DNA of 8,666 bases from positions 1 through 8,666 of the forward strand of contig JAZKBN010000063.1 in the NCBI GenBank assembly GCA_040388605.1, written 5' to 3'. The stretch comes from JAZKBN01 sp040388605 (GTDB lineage: Bacteria; Bacteroidota; Bacteroidia; Cytophagales; Flexibacteraceae). Shown here piece after piece: positions 1 through 5,529 of this stretch (position 1 is the stretch's first letter; each line of letters starts with the position of its first letter). The notes below the pieces were generated by a model that searched no databases, was not told the origin of the DNA, and saw only the letters and a program-made list of their open reading frames with translations. The position numbers and the translations under genes were made by a program.

Positions 1-2
1 GT

Positions 3-440
3 TCTTATGGCAAGCTGACAGGCAACTCAGATCAGGATCGGGGCGAAGTAATTGGTCAGGGTCTCGAACTTGCTGCGGAACTGTATTTTACCAAAAAAAT
101 TGCAGGGCTTAGTTCGGTTGCGAAAACCGGGCAGGTGGCAGAGGAAGCGGCGGTACAGTACACTAAGTCAAATTTACAGCTTGGTCGTCAAATGCATAAT
201 TCTTATAAAGTTGGATCAGATGGAATTAAAGAATTTAGATTGCCAAGTGGAAAAAGGATAGATTTGGTCGATATAAACAATGGCATAATTTATGAATTGA
301 AACCTTTTAATCCTAGGGCAATGCAACAGGGACAAAAACAGCTTCAAATATATTTGAACGAACTCCAATCCCCTGACACGCTTAAGAAACACCCTGAACT
401 TAAGGGAATAAACTGGAAAACTATTTTAGATACATACTAA
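3..440 (+). CDS. 3' end of an RHS polymorphic toxin: tether plus PD-(D/E)XK (Tox-REase-like) nuclease tip, 5' end outside window
   Basis: The reading frame is open from the first bases and gives 145 residues before TAA, so this is the C-terminal tip of a longer protein. Residues 1-50 are an alanine-rich tether (LELAAELYFTKK, SSVAKTGQ) resembling the tether of the RHS module at 984-1850. Residues 61-120 look like a restriction-endonuclease-fold toxin: GKRIDLVD (D87), then YELKPFNPRA (E98, K100), giving D-x10-E-x-K, then QKQLQIY, which fits the Q-x-x-x-Y pattern of PD-(D/E)XK nucleases. By family knowledge such tips cleave nucleic acid inside a competing cell after delivery by the RHS shell. 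The RHS assignment rests on the tether and the immunity gene 2 nt downstream, because no RHS core of its own lies in the window. It resembles Pfam's restriction endonuclease fold toxins (perhaps Tox-REase-9), but the exact family is from memory. DNA is AT-rich from about 170 onward. Confidence 0.72.
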   Translation, partial: SYGKLTGNSDQDRGEVIGQGLELAAELYFTKKIAGLSSVAKTGQVAEEAAVQYTKSNLQLGRQMHNSYKVGSDGIKEFRLPSGKRIDLVDINNGIIYELKPFNPRAMQQGQKQLQIYLNELQSPDTLKKHPELKGINWKTILDTY

Positions 441-442
441 CA

Positions 443-886
443 ATGAACAACAAGGAGTTCAAAACTGTATTTGCTCAAACAGCTAAGTCATACGGGTTCA
501 AATCTGCATTTGGAAACTGGTATAAGGAAAGCTCAGAATGCATAGCTATTCTTGAACTGCAAAAATCAAACTTTGCGGACTGCTATTACTTGAACATTAA
601 AACATTTATTCAAGGCTTATTTGAATTAAAATATGCTCCAAGTAAAGAGGTTGTAAAAAGCTCAATGGGACATATAACAAACCAAATCAGAGATTTAGAT
701 GTTTTTAATCTTGATAAATCAATGGATGATACGATAAGAAATGAACAGTTAAATAAGTATTTTGAAAATTACATTGTGCCGTATACCAATAAAATTCTCT
801 CAAAATATGTGATAAAGGAAATGGCAAAGAAAGGTGAAATCACATTGTTGCCTGCTGTCAAAGTACAATTGTCGTATAATAATTAA
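443..886 (+). CDS. DUF4304-like protein, presumed immunity protein for the upstream nuclease tip
   Basis: This 147-residue protein starts with ATG only 2 nt after the stop of the toxin frame, so the two are probably translationally coupled. No signal peptide or membrane segment is visible, so it is cytoplasmic. Residues 1-60 carry the pattern I associate with DUF4304: an N-terminal amphipathic helix (NNKEFKTVFAQTAK), the YGFK turn at 17-20, W26 and Y27, then a strand ending LELQKSNFADCYYLNI at 37-52. DUF4304 proteins are frequent next to toxin tips and in immunity clusters. The inferred role is to bind and block the adjacent PD-(D/E)XK toxin and protect the producer and its kin. No catalytic residues are evident. 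The gene is clearly more AT-rich than the RHS core DNA downstream, as is usual for recently acquired toxin/immunity cassettes. Family confidence is moderate; the immunity role is inferred from position. Confidence 0.72.
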   Translation: MNNKEFKTVFAQTAKSYGFKSAFGNWYKESSECIAILELQKSNFADCYYLNIKTFIQGLFELKYAPSKEVVKSSMGHITNQIRDLDVFNLDKSMDDTIRNEQLNKYFENYIVPYTNKILSKYVIKEMAKKGEITLLPAVKVQLSYNN

Positions 887-983
887 CCTTGCTATATTGC
901 TAAGGAGCCAGTAGTGCACCCCCGACCTGAAAGTTTATAGGTTAGATGCCCCTTATCGTTATCTTTACAACGGGAAAGAGCGA

Positions 984-1850
984 ATGCCTTTGCTCAGCGA
1001 TGTGTATGATTATGGGTTCAGGCTGCATAATCCGGGCATTGCGAGGTTCTTTACGCCGGATCCCCTGGAGGGGAAAATGCCCTTTATTTCCTCTTATGCT
1101 TACGGGTTTAATAACCCGATTAGCTTTGTGGACACCGATGGCAGGGAGCCCGAGGGCGGAGGGGAAAATGTAGTTATCAGGTCAGCCAGGGGATTAGGTA
1201 CAGGTTTGTATAGCCAAGGTAAGGAATCTGCAATCAGCAATATAGGCACTGCCGCTAACCCCTTGCTTTCTTCGGCGATGCTCGTTTACGGGCTCAGCAT
1301 GGCGGCAGTGAATTATGAACAAACGGGCAGCAACCTCATGAAGCTCGGGGTTAAAACCTGGACAACCATTGCTTCCGGCGATGCTGAAAGCAGGGGGATT
1401 CTTGCCGGAAGCACTTTGGTCTTAGCTGCTGAAATGTACTTCGCCAAGGGCTCGGGAGCTTCGGGTAAAGCAGCAAAAGCAGCGCAGGCGGGTAATGCCC
1501 TTGAGCGTACTGCGCTCAACGGGGCACTTGAGGCCCTCGATGCTACCAAAGTCGGCTGGAAGCTTGGCGAATCAATCAAAAACCTGACCTCAACCGGAAA
1601 TATTCCTTCGTGGTCTACTGTAAGGCGGAGGTTTTGGAAGAATGAAGCGTTTAGTAATGGTGGAGATTATCTCTCTGGAGAATTAAATAGAATGAAAAAA
1701 GGCTTAGCTCCGCAGAGAAAGAACCGAGAAACAGGGTTAATGGAAAGTAAAGAACTTCACCATGATCCCCCACAAAGAAGCGGTGGTTTATTCGAATTTA
1801 AAGCTCTTTGGCCCGATGAACACAAAATAATTGATCGATTTAGAAAATAA
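984..1850 (+). CDS. Orphan RHS module: RHS core end, helical tether and LHH-type HNH/ENDO VII nuclease toxin tip
   Basis: From the ATG at 984 this gives 288 residues, but homology to RHS proteins begins near 921 in the same frame (YRYLYNGKERM) after an in-frame stop at 912. It is therefore a displaced tip without the RHS shell. Residues 1-54 are the RHS-associated core end: YDYGFRLHNPGIARFFTPDPL, then SYAYGFNNPISFVDTDG. Residues 90-205 are a helical alanine-rich tether with LVLAAEMYFAKG. Residues 209-288 are the toxin: VRRRFW, LNRMKKGLAPQRKN, the motif ELHH (H259, H260), then PPQRSGGLFEF and WPDEHKIID (H280). The ELHH...DEH arrangement matches the LHH family of HNH/ENDO VII nucleases, which cut DNA through histidines and a metal ion. 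The tip may be expressed only after recombining onto a full RHS gene, or from the internal ATG. An immunity gene follows after 1 nt. Whether it is transcribed alone cannot be told. Confidence 0.82.
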   Translation: MPLLSDVYDYGFRLHNPGIARFFTPDPLEGKMPFISSYAYGFNNPISFVDTDGREPEGGGENVVIRSARGLGTGLYSQGKESAISNIGTAANPLLSSAMLVYGLSMAAVNYEQTGSNLMKLGVKTWTTIASGDAESRGILAGSTLVLAAEMYFAKGSGASGKAAKAAQAGNALERTALNGALEALDATKVGWKLGESIKNLTSTGNIPSWSTVRRRFWKNEAFSNGGDYLSGELNRMKKGLAPQRKNRETGLMESKELHHDPPQRSGGLFEFKALWPDEHKIIDRFRK

Positions 1851-1851
1851 T

Positions 1852-2313
1852 ATGGAGCCAACAAGAATTTACAGTCTTATGGATACCGCTAGTGGTAACC
1901 CAATAATTTATAATGGTAAAACATACGCATTTCTTGACAGGATAGAAATTCCGTCTGGAAAGATGCGGATAAAAGTTACATTTATAAGTACCAACAGCAA
2001 TTGGAAGCAAGGAATTATTTTTAAAACAAAAGGCCTGTTTGAAATCGAAGATGGGAAAATACCACATAGTACAATTTTATGGGAGCATACAGCACCAAAA
2101 GAAGTTATAATTGATATTACTTCGAAGAATAAAACACTGATTGTATGTAATGCATGGGATACTGGAAAAGGAACAATAGACTATTGGTATCAGTCATGTG
2201 GTATGCAAATTGAGGAGATAGATGGTTACAAAATATACAATTGTAATGATGGTTATCCTGATGAAGATTTCGATGATTTAATATTTAAGATTGAGTTTTT
2301 GGATGTAATATAA
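1852..2313 (+). CDS. Presumed immunity protein for the LHH nuclease tip, family not recognised
   Basis: The ATG at 1852 lies 1 nt after the toxin stop at 1848-1850 and gives 153 residues. An upstream TTG at 1831 is in frame but overlaps the toxin, so the ATG is preferred. The protein is acidic, mostly beta-predicted, with no signal peptide or membrane segment, so it is cytoplasmic. Landmarks are NGKTYAFLDRIEIPSGK (21-37), WEHTAPKEVIIDI (77-89), VCNAWDTGKG (98-107), and a strongly acidic C-terminal block YNCNDGYPDEDFDDLIF (129-145). Such an acidic cluster could mimic DNA and occupy a nuclease active site, but that is inference. Position directly behind an RHS nuclease tip, the same arrangement as the first toxin/immunity pair, is the main reason for calling it immunity. 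Its DNA is AT-rich compared with the RHS core. I could not assign a domain family with confidence. Confidence 0.72.
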   Translation: MEPTRIYSLMDTASGNPIIYNGKTYAFLDRIEIPSGKMRIKVTFISTNSNWKQGIIFKTKGLFEIEDGKIPHSTILWEHTAPKEVIIDITSKNKTLIVCNAWDTGKGTIDYWYQSCGMQIEEIDGYKIYNCNDGYPDEDFDDLIFKIEFLDVI

Positions 2314-2325
2314 ACATAATTGGCT

Positions 2326-2406
2326 CCGCGTAAGGGATAGAACGAAAAGCCCGCAGTATAGTAAGGGCTTGGAGAGATAGCCCGACCCCGGAGGGGGTAC
2401 GCCCAA
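2326..2406 (-). repeat. Palindromic intergenic repeat, copy 1 (minus orientation)
   Basis: Read on the minus strand the element runs TTGGGCGTACCCCC, then GGGGTCGGGCTATC, a variable inner palindrome, and CTATCCCTTACGC. On the plus strand two stems are visible: AAGCCC (2347-2352) with GGGCTT (2365-2370), and ACCCC (2385-2389) with GGGGT (2394-2398). The outer blocks match copy 2 at 5167-5257, which lies in the opposite orientation. I recall intergenic elements with a GGGCGTT-ACCC / GTCGGGCT / CAATCCCTAACGC skeleton and a variable hairpin in many Bacteroidota genomes; this could not be checked here. It sits between the second immunity gene and the start of an RHS fragment. It might also slow or end transcription from the immunity gene, since T-rich DNA follows at 2408-2426. 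Confidence 0.6.
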
Positions 2407-2426
2407 ATTTTTATTTCCTTTTTTCT

Positions 2427-3311
2427 TATCCCTACATCTACGACGCCAACGGCAACCTGCAAAAGCTGTTTCGTAAAGATGCTTTTGGGGATACCCTCGA
2501 TGATCTTTATTACAGCTGTTTCCCAAAAACCAATCGCCTGGGTCGTCTTCAAGACCATGCAGACCCGAGCGCGCATGCCGAGGACCCCGAGGGAATCAAC
2601 AGGTATGTGTACAATGCATCTGGGCAATTGTTGCAGGACAGCAACGCCAACAGGCTGTATTCCTGGAATATGGAAGGCAGGGCTTACGCGGTTCGCAACC
2701 TTGCCGGGGATACCCTGAGGGTATCCTTTAACCATGATGCATCGGGAAACAGGGTCGTGGACAGGATACAGGGAAGCCAGGGGGGAGACTCGCTCATTAT
2801 ATTCAATATACGTGATATGCAGGGGCATGTGCTCAGCACTTACAGCTATAACAAGGCTGCTGCTGCCAGGCTCGAACAGACCCAAATACCCTTATACGGT
2901 ACCGACAGGATAGGCATATGGCACCCGGCAGGCAGGGTTTCCGACGAAAGCGGTGTATTTCCCCCTGTCGGCAGCCTGCCCGATATAAGCCTGAGCTACC
3001 GCGTTCTCGGGGAGCGGGATTATGAGCTCAAAGATCATTTGGGAAATGTAAGGGCTGTTGTGGGCGATGAGCGCGTAAGCGTTACCAGCCGACAGCTTTT
3101 ACAGTGGCAGCGAGGCATTTAACGTTATAGAGCCGGTTATCAGGTTCGGTTATGATTACTACCCTTTCGGCATGCCCATGCTCGGGCTGGACCGAGTCCT
3201 GCTCAACCCCGGTCCCTGCGGGCTTTCAGGGCCTGTATCTGCGGAAAGCTTTGAATGCGTGCAGGAGTACGGGGTGATAGGCAGCCCGCCCACAACCTAT
3301 TTTATACTGCC
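2427..3311 (+). pseudogene. RHS protein internal fragment, no start, frameshifted and cut by IS982
   Basis: Frame 3 encodes RHS sequence from about 2427 (YPYIYDANGNLQKLF), with no plausible start upstream, to 3090. YD-repeat segments are INRYVYNASGQLLQD and RLYSWNMEGRAYAV, followed by YELKDHLGNVRAVVGDE, the DHLGNVR signature of Bacteroidota RHS proteins. At about 3085-3091 the similarity moves to frame 1: DSFYSGSEAFNVIEP, then FGYDYYPFGMPMLGLD and SFECVQEYGVIG up to about 3311. A single-base deletion explains the shift. The fragment ends at the IS982 left end, before the YRYLYNGKE core motif and any toxin tip. It holds the region that normally lies just upstream of the core part present in the orphan module at 921-1850, but that is the reverse of their order here. 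It cannot make a working RHS shell. It may be a leftover from recombination, or a donor for gene conversion of intact RHS copies. Confidence 0.85.
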
Positions 3312-3327
3312 TGAATCCGGGATAAGG
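3312..3327 (+). repeat. Left terminal inverted repeat of the IS982 element
   Basis: TGAATCCGGGATAAGG matches the reverse complement of 4305-4320 at 15 of 16 positions. It lies 73 bp before the transposase ATG, and the RHS reading frame degenerates at this point. Confidence 0.75.
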
Positions 3328-3400
3328 AATAAAAAAATAAGGAGCGAATTTTTTAACTTAAGGTGCTCTAAATCTTACAGTTAAACAACTCAGACTCCTT

Positions 3401-4297
3401 ATGACTAAGCATGAATTTAGTCGAATTGCTGCTTCGGTTAACCGTTTTTACAAAAAATATCATGCTGAAATAGCAGCCATGCGCCAACAAGTGGTCTCTG
3501 ATGGCCGTTTGCACCGTAATCGCGGCACACGCCTGTCCGAAGTTCAAATGATTACCATACTCATAGGTTTTCATATGAGTTCGTATCGCTTTAAACATTA
3601 CTACCTGAATGTAGTCGGGCAGCAGTATCGGGCCTTGTTTCCCGGTCTGCTGAGTTATAATCGCTTTGTGGAATTACAGCCCAGAGTAATTCATCCCTTT
3701 ATGACCTTCCTGCATTACTGCTGCACAGGTAAGTGTACTGGAATAAGCTTTATAGATTCAAACGTTTTAAAGGTTTGCCATAACCGCCGCATTCATTCGC
3801 ATAAGGTTTTTGCAGGACGGGCCAAACGCGGAAGAACTTCTGTGGATTGGTTCTTCGGTTTTAAATTACACCTGATAATCAATGATAAAGGAGAATTTGT
3901 GTCTTTCTGCATTACCCGGGGTAACACCGACGACCGCAACCCGAAGGTAATGCAATGTATGACCAGGACTCTGTTCGGCAAGCTCTACGGCGACAAAGGA
4001 TATATCAGTAAATCCCTTTCCGAAATCCTGCTTAATAAAGGTATTGAGCTGATTACAAAGCTCAAAAAGAAGATGAAACAGCAACTTATGCCGGAAGTGG
4101 ACAAGCTGCTGCTCAGAAAGCGGGCTATTGTTGAATCAGTTAATGACCAGCTCAAAAACATCTCCCAGGTTGAGCATACAAGGCACAGATCAGCTAACGG
4201 ATTCCTGCTTAATCTTATAGCAGGTATGACTGCTTACTGTTTTAAGGAAAAGAAACCAAGTCTCAATATCAAAAGGGCACTCCTGAATGTCCATTAA
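3401..4297 (+). CDS. IS982-family DDE transposase, intact
   Basis: This 298-residue protein is full length for IS982 transposases and has no internal stop. It catalyses cutting and joining of its element's ends. The RNase H-like DDE core is clear: first Asp in FIDSNVLKVCHNRRI (D119), second Asp in LYGDKGYIS (D198), and Glu in IVESVNDQLKN (E245), followed by the VEHTRHRS motif (257-264) that is typical of the family. The stretch VDWFFGFKLHLIINDKGE (148-165) is another family signature, and residues 1-100 form the helical N-terminal region. The ATG at 3401 follows a stop at 3382-3384 and gives the expected N-terminus (MTKHEFSRI). The gene ends 7 nt before the right inverted repeat. All catalytic residues are present, so the element is probably still active. 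Confidence 0.95.
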   Translation: MTKHEFSRIAASVNRFYKKYHAEIAAMRQQVVSDGRLHRNRGTRLSEVQMITILIGFHMSSYRFKHYYLNVVGQQYRALFPGLLSYNRFVELQPRVIHPFMTFLHYCCTGKCTGISFIDSNVLKVCHNRRIHSHKVFAGRAKRGRTSVDWFFGFKLHLIINDKGEFVSFCITRGNTDDRNPKVMQCMTRTLFGKLYGDKGYISKSLSEILLNKGIELITKLKKKMKQQLMPEVDKLLLRKRAIVESVNDQLKNISQVEHTRHRSANGFLLNLIAGMTAYCFKEKKPSLNIKRALLNVH

Positions 4298-4304
4298 TAC
4301 TTAG

Positions 4305-4320
4305 CCTTATCCCGAATTCA
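4305..4320 (-). repeat. Right terminal inverted repeat of the IS982 element
   Basis: Read on the minus strand this is TGAATTCGGGATAAGG, matching the left end with one mismatch. It supplies the last in-frame codons and the stop (TAA at 4311-4309) of the truncated IS3 orfB running into it from the other side. Confidence 0.75.
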
Positions 4321-4827
4321 CGTTAATTAAAGCCAGGAAAACAAAGCCTTCGACCGGACGCAGGTAAGTAATATCGGTCATCCAAACAGATTCATTGTCA
4401 GTAAGCTGAGCACCTTTCAGCAGGGCGGGATATTGTTGTGCCCACAGCCGGGAATCAGTGGTTTTAGGGCCACATCTGCGCCTGTTTATTATCAGCAAAG
4501 CATTGTCTGCCAATATATTAAACAGGCTGTCGCGGCCTATATCGTAGCCCATTTGTTTCATGGCCGGCTGCAAGAGGTAAAGCAGCTTGCGCCCGCCCAA
4601 TCGCGGATGCCGGGAGCGCAACGCACCCACAAGAATGAGCAGGAGCGCAATTTTATTTCCTGCACTTTGTTCACCTGCACACGTTTATACCATGCCTGCC
4701 TGCTGATGCCCAACAAACGGCAGATATATTCCACGCTGAGCCCGGGCTTTAATACCCGGAGCCGGGTAACAGCCTGGCTGAGGACTTTTTTTAATAGAGA
4801 TGCCGAGTTCTTTTTCCGCCAGCTCAA
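4321..4827 (-). pseudogene. IS3-family orfB (rve integrase) remnant, frameshifted and truncated
   Basis: The first frame gives VTRLRVLKPGLSVEYICRLL followed by GISRQAWYKRVQVNKVQEIK, the OrfB N-terminal helix-turn-helix region. At the A-run 4654-4651 the similarity moves to another frame: IALLLILVGALRSRHPRLGG, then KQMGYDIGRDSLFNILADN, RRRCGPKTTDSRLW, QLTDNESVWMTDITYL and FVFLALI. Loss of one A explains the shift. WMTDITYL carries the first catalytic Asp of the DDE triad. The other two catalytic residues are missing because the IS982 end cuts in after FLALI. No function is expected. Confidence 0.85.
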
Positions 4828-5116
4828 TCATGGTTTCATAGGCCAGTATCTTAAGCCGAAAATGCTCGTTTTCTTCCCTGAGCAGCTCGGCTTCAGCGTT
4901 GGTTTGTTCAGGTTTTGGTTCGTGTGAAATCATCTCTCCCGATTGTGAAAGGGCAAATTTACCGGATTCGTATTGTGCAATTCAACGGTAAACGGTCTTG
5001 TTGCCGGCAATGCCGAAACGAAGACCTGCCGAGTACGCACTTTACTTTCCGGAAAGAACAGACTGAATTACTTTCTTTTTTAGCGCTTCAGGATAGCGCT
5101 TTGCTCTGATAAGCAT
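4780..5116 (-). pseudogene. IS3-family orfA remnant with two in-frame stops
   Basis: Translation from the ATG at 5116-5114 gives MLIRAKRYPEALKKKVIQSV and then LSGK, followed by TAA at 5044-5042, then SAYSAGLRFGIAGNKTVYR, then TGA at 4984-4982 where IS3 OrfA proteins have Trp (VYRWIAQY). The same frame continues through FALSQSGEM and the leucine-zipper-like coiled coil AEAELLREENEHFRL and LAYETMIELAEKELGI. OrfA normally supplies the helix-turn-helix DNA-binding part of the transposase. Each stop can be explained by one base change (TAC or TAT to TAA, TGG to TGA), so the gene decayed by point mutation rather than by rearrangement. Confidence 0.85.
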
Positions 5117-5119
5117 AAA

Positions 5120-5138
5120 TTGACACGTTTAGTGTCAA
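5120..5138. repeat. Palindrome at the likely outer end of the IS3 remnant
   Basis: TTGACAC (5120-5126) and GTGTCAA (5132-5138) form a 7-bp inverted repeat around a 5-nt centre, 3 nt outside the orfA ATG. On the minus strand it reads TTGACACTAAACGTGTCAA, and starting with TG fits an IS3 terminus. The matching opposite end is lost, so the exact boundary is not proven. Confidence 0.5.
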
Positions 5139-5166
5139 CCTTTTGCCGGAAGGGACGTAATATTAA

Positions 5167-5257
5167 TTGGGCGTTACCCGCTAAAAAAGGGGGGCGGGCT
5201 GTACTTCGTGCATTACCTGCGTGCTTTGCACTTGGTAATGTTGCAATTCCCTACGGC
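5167..5257 (+). repeat. Palindromic intergenic repeat, copy 2 (plus orientation)
   Basis: The element runs TTGGGCGTTACCC (5167-5179), then GGGGGGCGGGCTGTACTTCG, an inner hairpin, and GCAATTCCCTACGGC (5243-5257). The inner hairpin has an outer stem CATTACC (5211-5217) with GGTAATG (5234-5240) and an inner stem GTGC with GCAC around TTT. The outer blocks match copy 1 at 2326-2406 read on the minus strand, while the inner palindromes differ. It lies 28 bp beyond the IS3 end, in non-coding DNA. Confidence 0.6.
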
Positions 5258-5436
5258 TTGAAATAGGCCTCCCGTCATTTCCGTTTACATCACTAATGCA
5301 AAAAATATAAATCACTTTTTCTAATCGCACAAGGGTAAACCTGAATTGGGAAAAGACCTCCTCTGCTAATACGCAAATTGCCAGGCGTATTTGGGACATT
5401 AACCCTAAAGTATGCGCACATGCTGGGCACACCAAC

Positions 5437-5470
5437 AAAAAACAGGCTGCCCCCAAACGGGAACAGCCTG
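5437..5470 (-). terminator. Rho-independent terminator of the DUF3494/T9SS gene
   Basis: On the minus strand CAGGCTG (5470-5464) pairs with CAGCCTG (5449-5443), and CCC with GGG can extend the helix inside. It is followed at once by six T's (5442-5437). It begins 60 bp after the stop codon of the large minus-strand gene, with no gene between, so it ends that transcript. Confidence 0.88.
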
Positions 5471-5529
5471 CTTATTATGAAATAACTTCCCCGAACTGCT
5501 TCAGCTATTCGGTTTGTGTTATTTAATTA

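Larger units (their letters stand above)
3312..4320 (+). mobile_element. IS982-family insertion sequence, apparently complete (about 1.0 kb)
   Basis: The element is bounded by inverted repeats TGAATCCGGGATAAGG at the left end and the complement of TGAATTCGGGATAAGG at the right end, 16 bp with one mismatch. It carries one intact transposase gene filling most of its 1009 bp, the usual IS982 organisation and size. The exact outer base of each end is uncertain by a few bases. No direct repeat of target DNA is visible: the left flank reads TATACTGCC and the right flank CGTTAATTAA. Left of it is an RHS fragment and right of it is the interior of an IS3 orfB, so the two flanks were not one continuous gene. 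The junction is best explained by recombination between IS copies or by an adjacent deletion. Confidence 0.85.
4321..5138 (-). mobile_element. Degenerate, truncated IS3-family element
   Basis: On the minus strand the order is palindromic end (5138-5120), orfA (5116 to about 4780), orfB (4827 to 4321). This is the usual IS3 layout, cut off by the IS982 end about one residue after the orfB motif FLALI. The rest of orfB and the other IS3 terminus do not appear elsewhere in the window. The copy carries two nonsense codons in orfA and a frameshift in orfB, so it is old and inactive. A run of seven A's (4792-4786 on the minus strand) lies in the orfA/orfB overlap, where IS3 elements usually have a -1 slippage site. 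Here orfB is in the +1 frame relative to orfA, which suggests another lesion or independent initiation. Confidence 0.82.
5139..5529. other. Non-coding stretch between IS3 remnant and DUF3494 gene
   Basis: Apart from repeat copy 2 (5167-5257) and the terminator (5437-5470) I see nothing supported here. Between 5258 and 5436 there is no convincing gene, RNA or promoter. A 91-codon minus-strand frame (5456-5181) crosses both the terminator and the repeat hairpin and shows no family resemblance, so it was not called. Confidence 0.6.

Noticed and set aside
2253..2885. 210-codon open frame on the minus strand
   Set aside because: It is antisense to RHS sequence with clear YD-repeat motifs and crosses the palindromic repeat. 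Its product resembles no family I know.
921..3311. The orphan core end and the RHS middle fragment as two parts of one gene
   Set aside because: The middle fragment encodes the part that should precede the core end but lies downstream of it, with an immunity gene and a repeat between. They cannot form one gene without rearrangement.
4433..4927. 164-codon open frame on the plus strand
   Set aside because: It is antisense to the IS3 orfA/orfB remnants, which show convincing transposase motifs on the other strand.
4982..5044. Possible stop-codon recoding, since TGA replaces a conserved Trp codon in orfA
   Set aside because: A TAA stop lies in the same gene and orfB has a frameshift, so decay is simpler. 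The intact genes in the window give no sign of recoding.
5169..5240. CRISPR-like repeat or structured RNA gene at the hairpin cluster
   Set aside because: There is one hairpin with no regularly spaced copies, and no promoter or terminator assigned to it. A dispersed palindromic repeat explains it better.
5181..5456. 91-codon open frame on the minus strand next to the DUF3494 gene
   Set aside because: It includes both arms of the repeat hairpin and part of the terminator, and shows no domain or good start signal.
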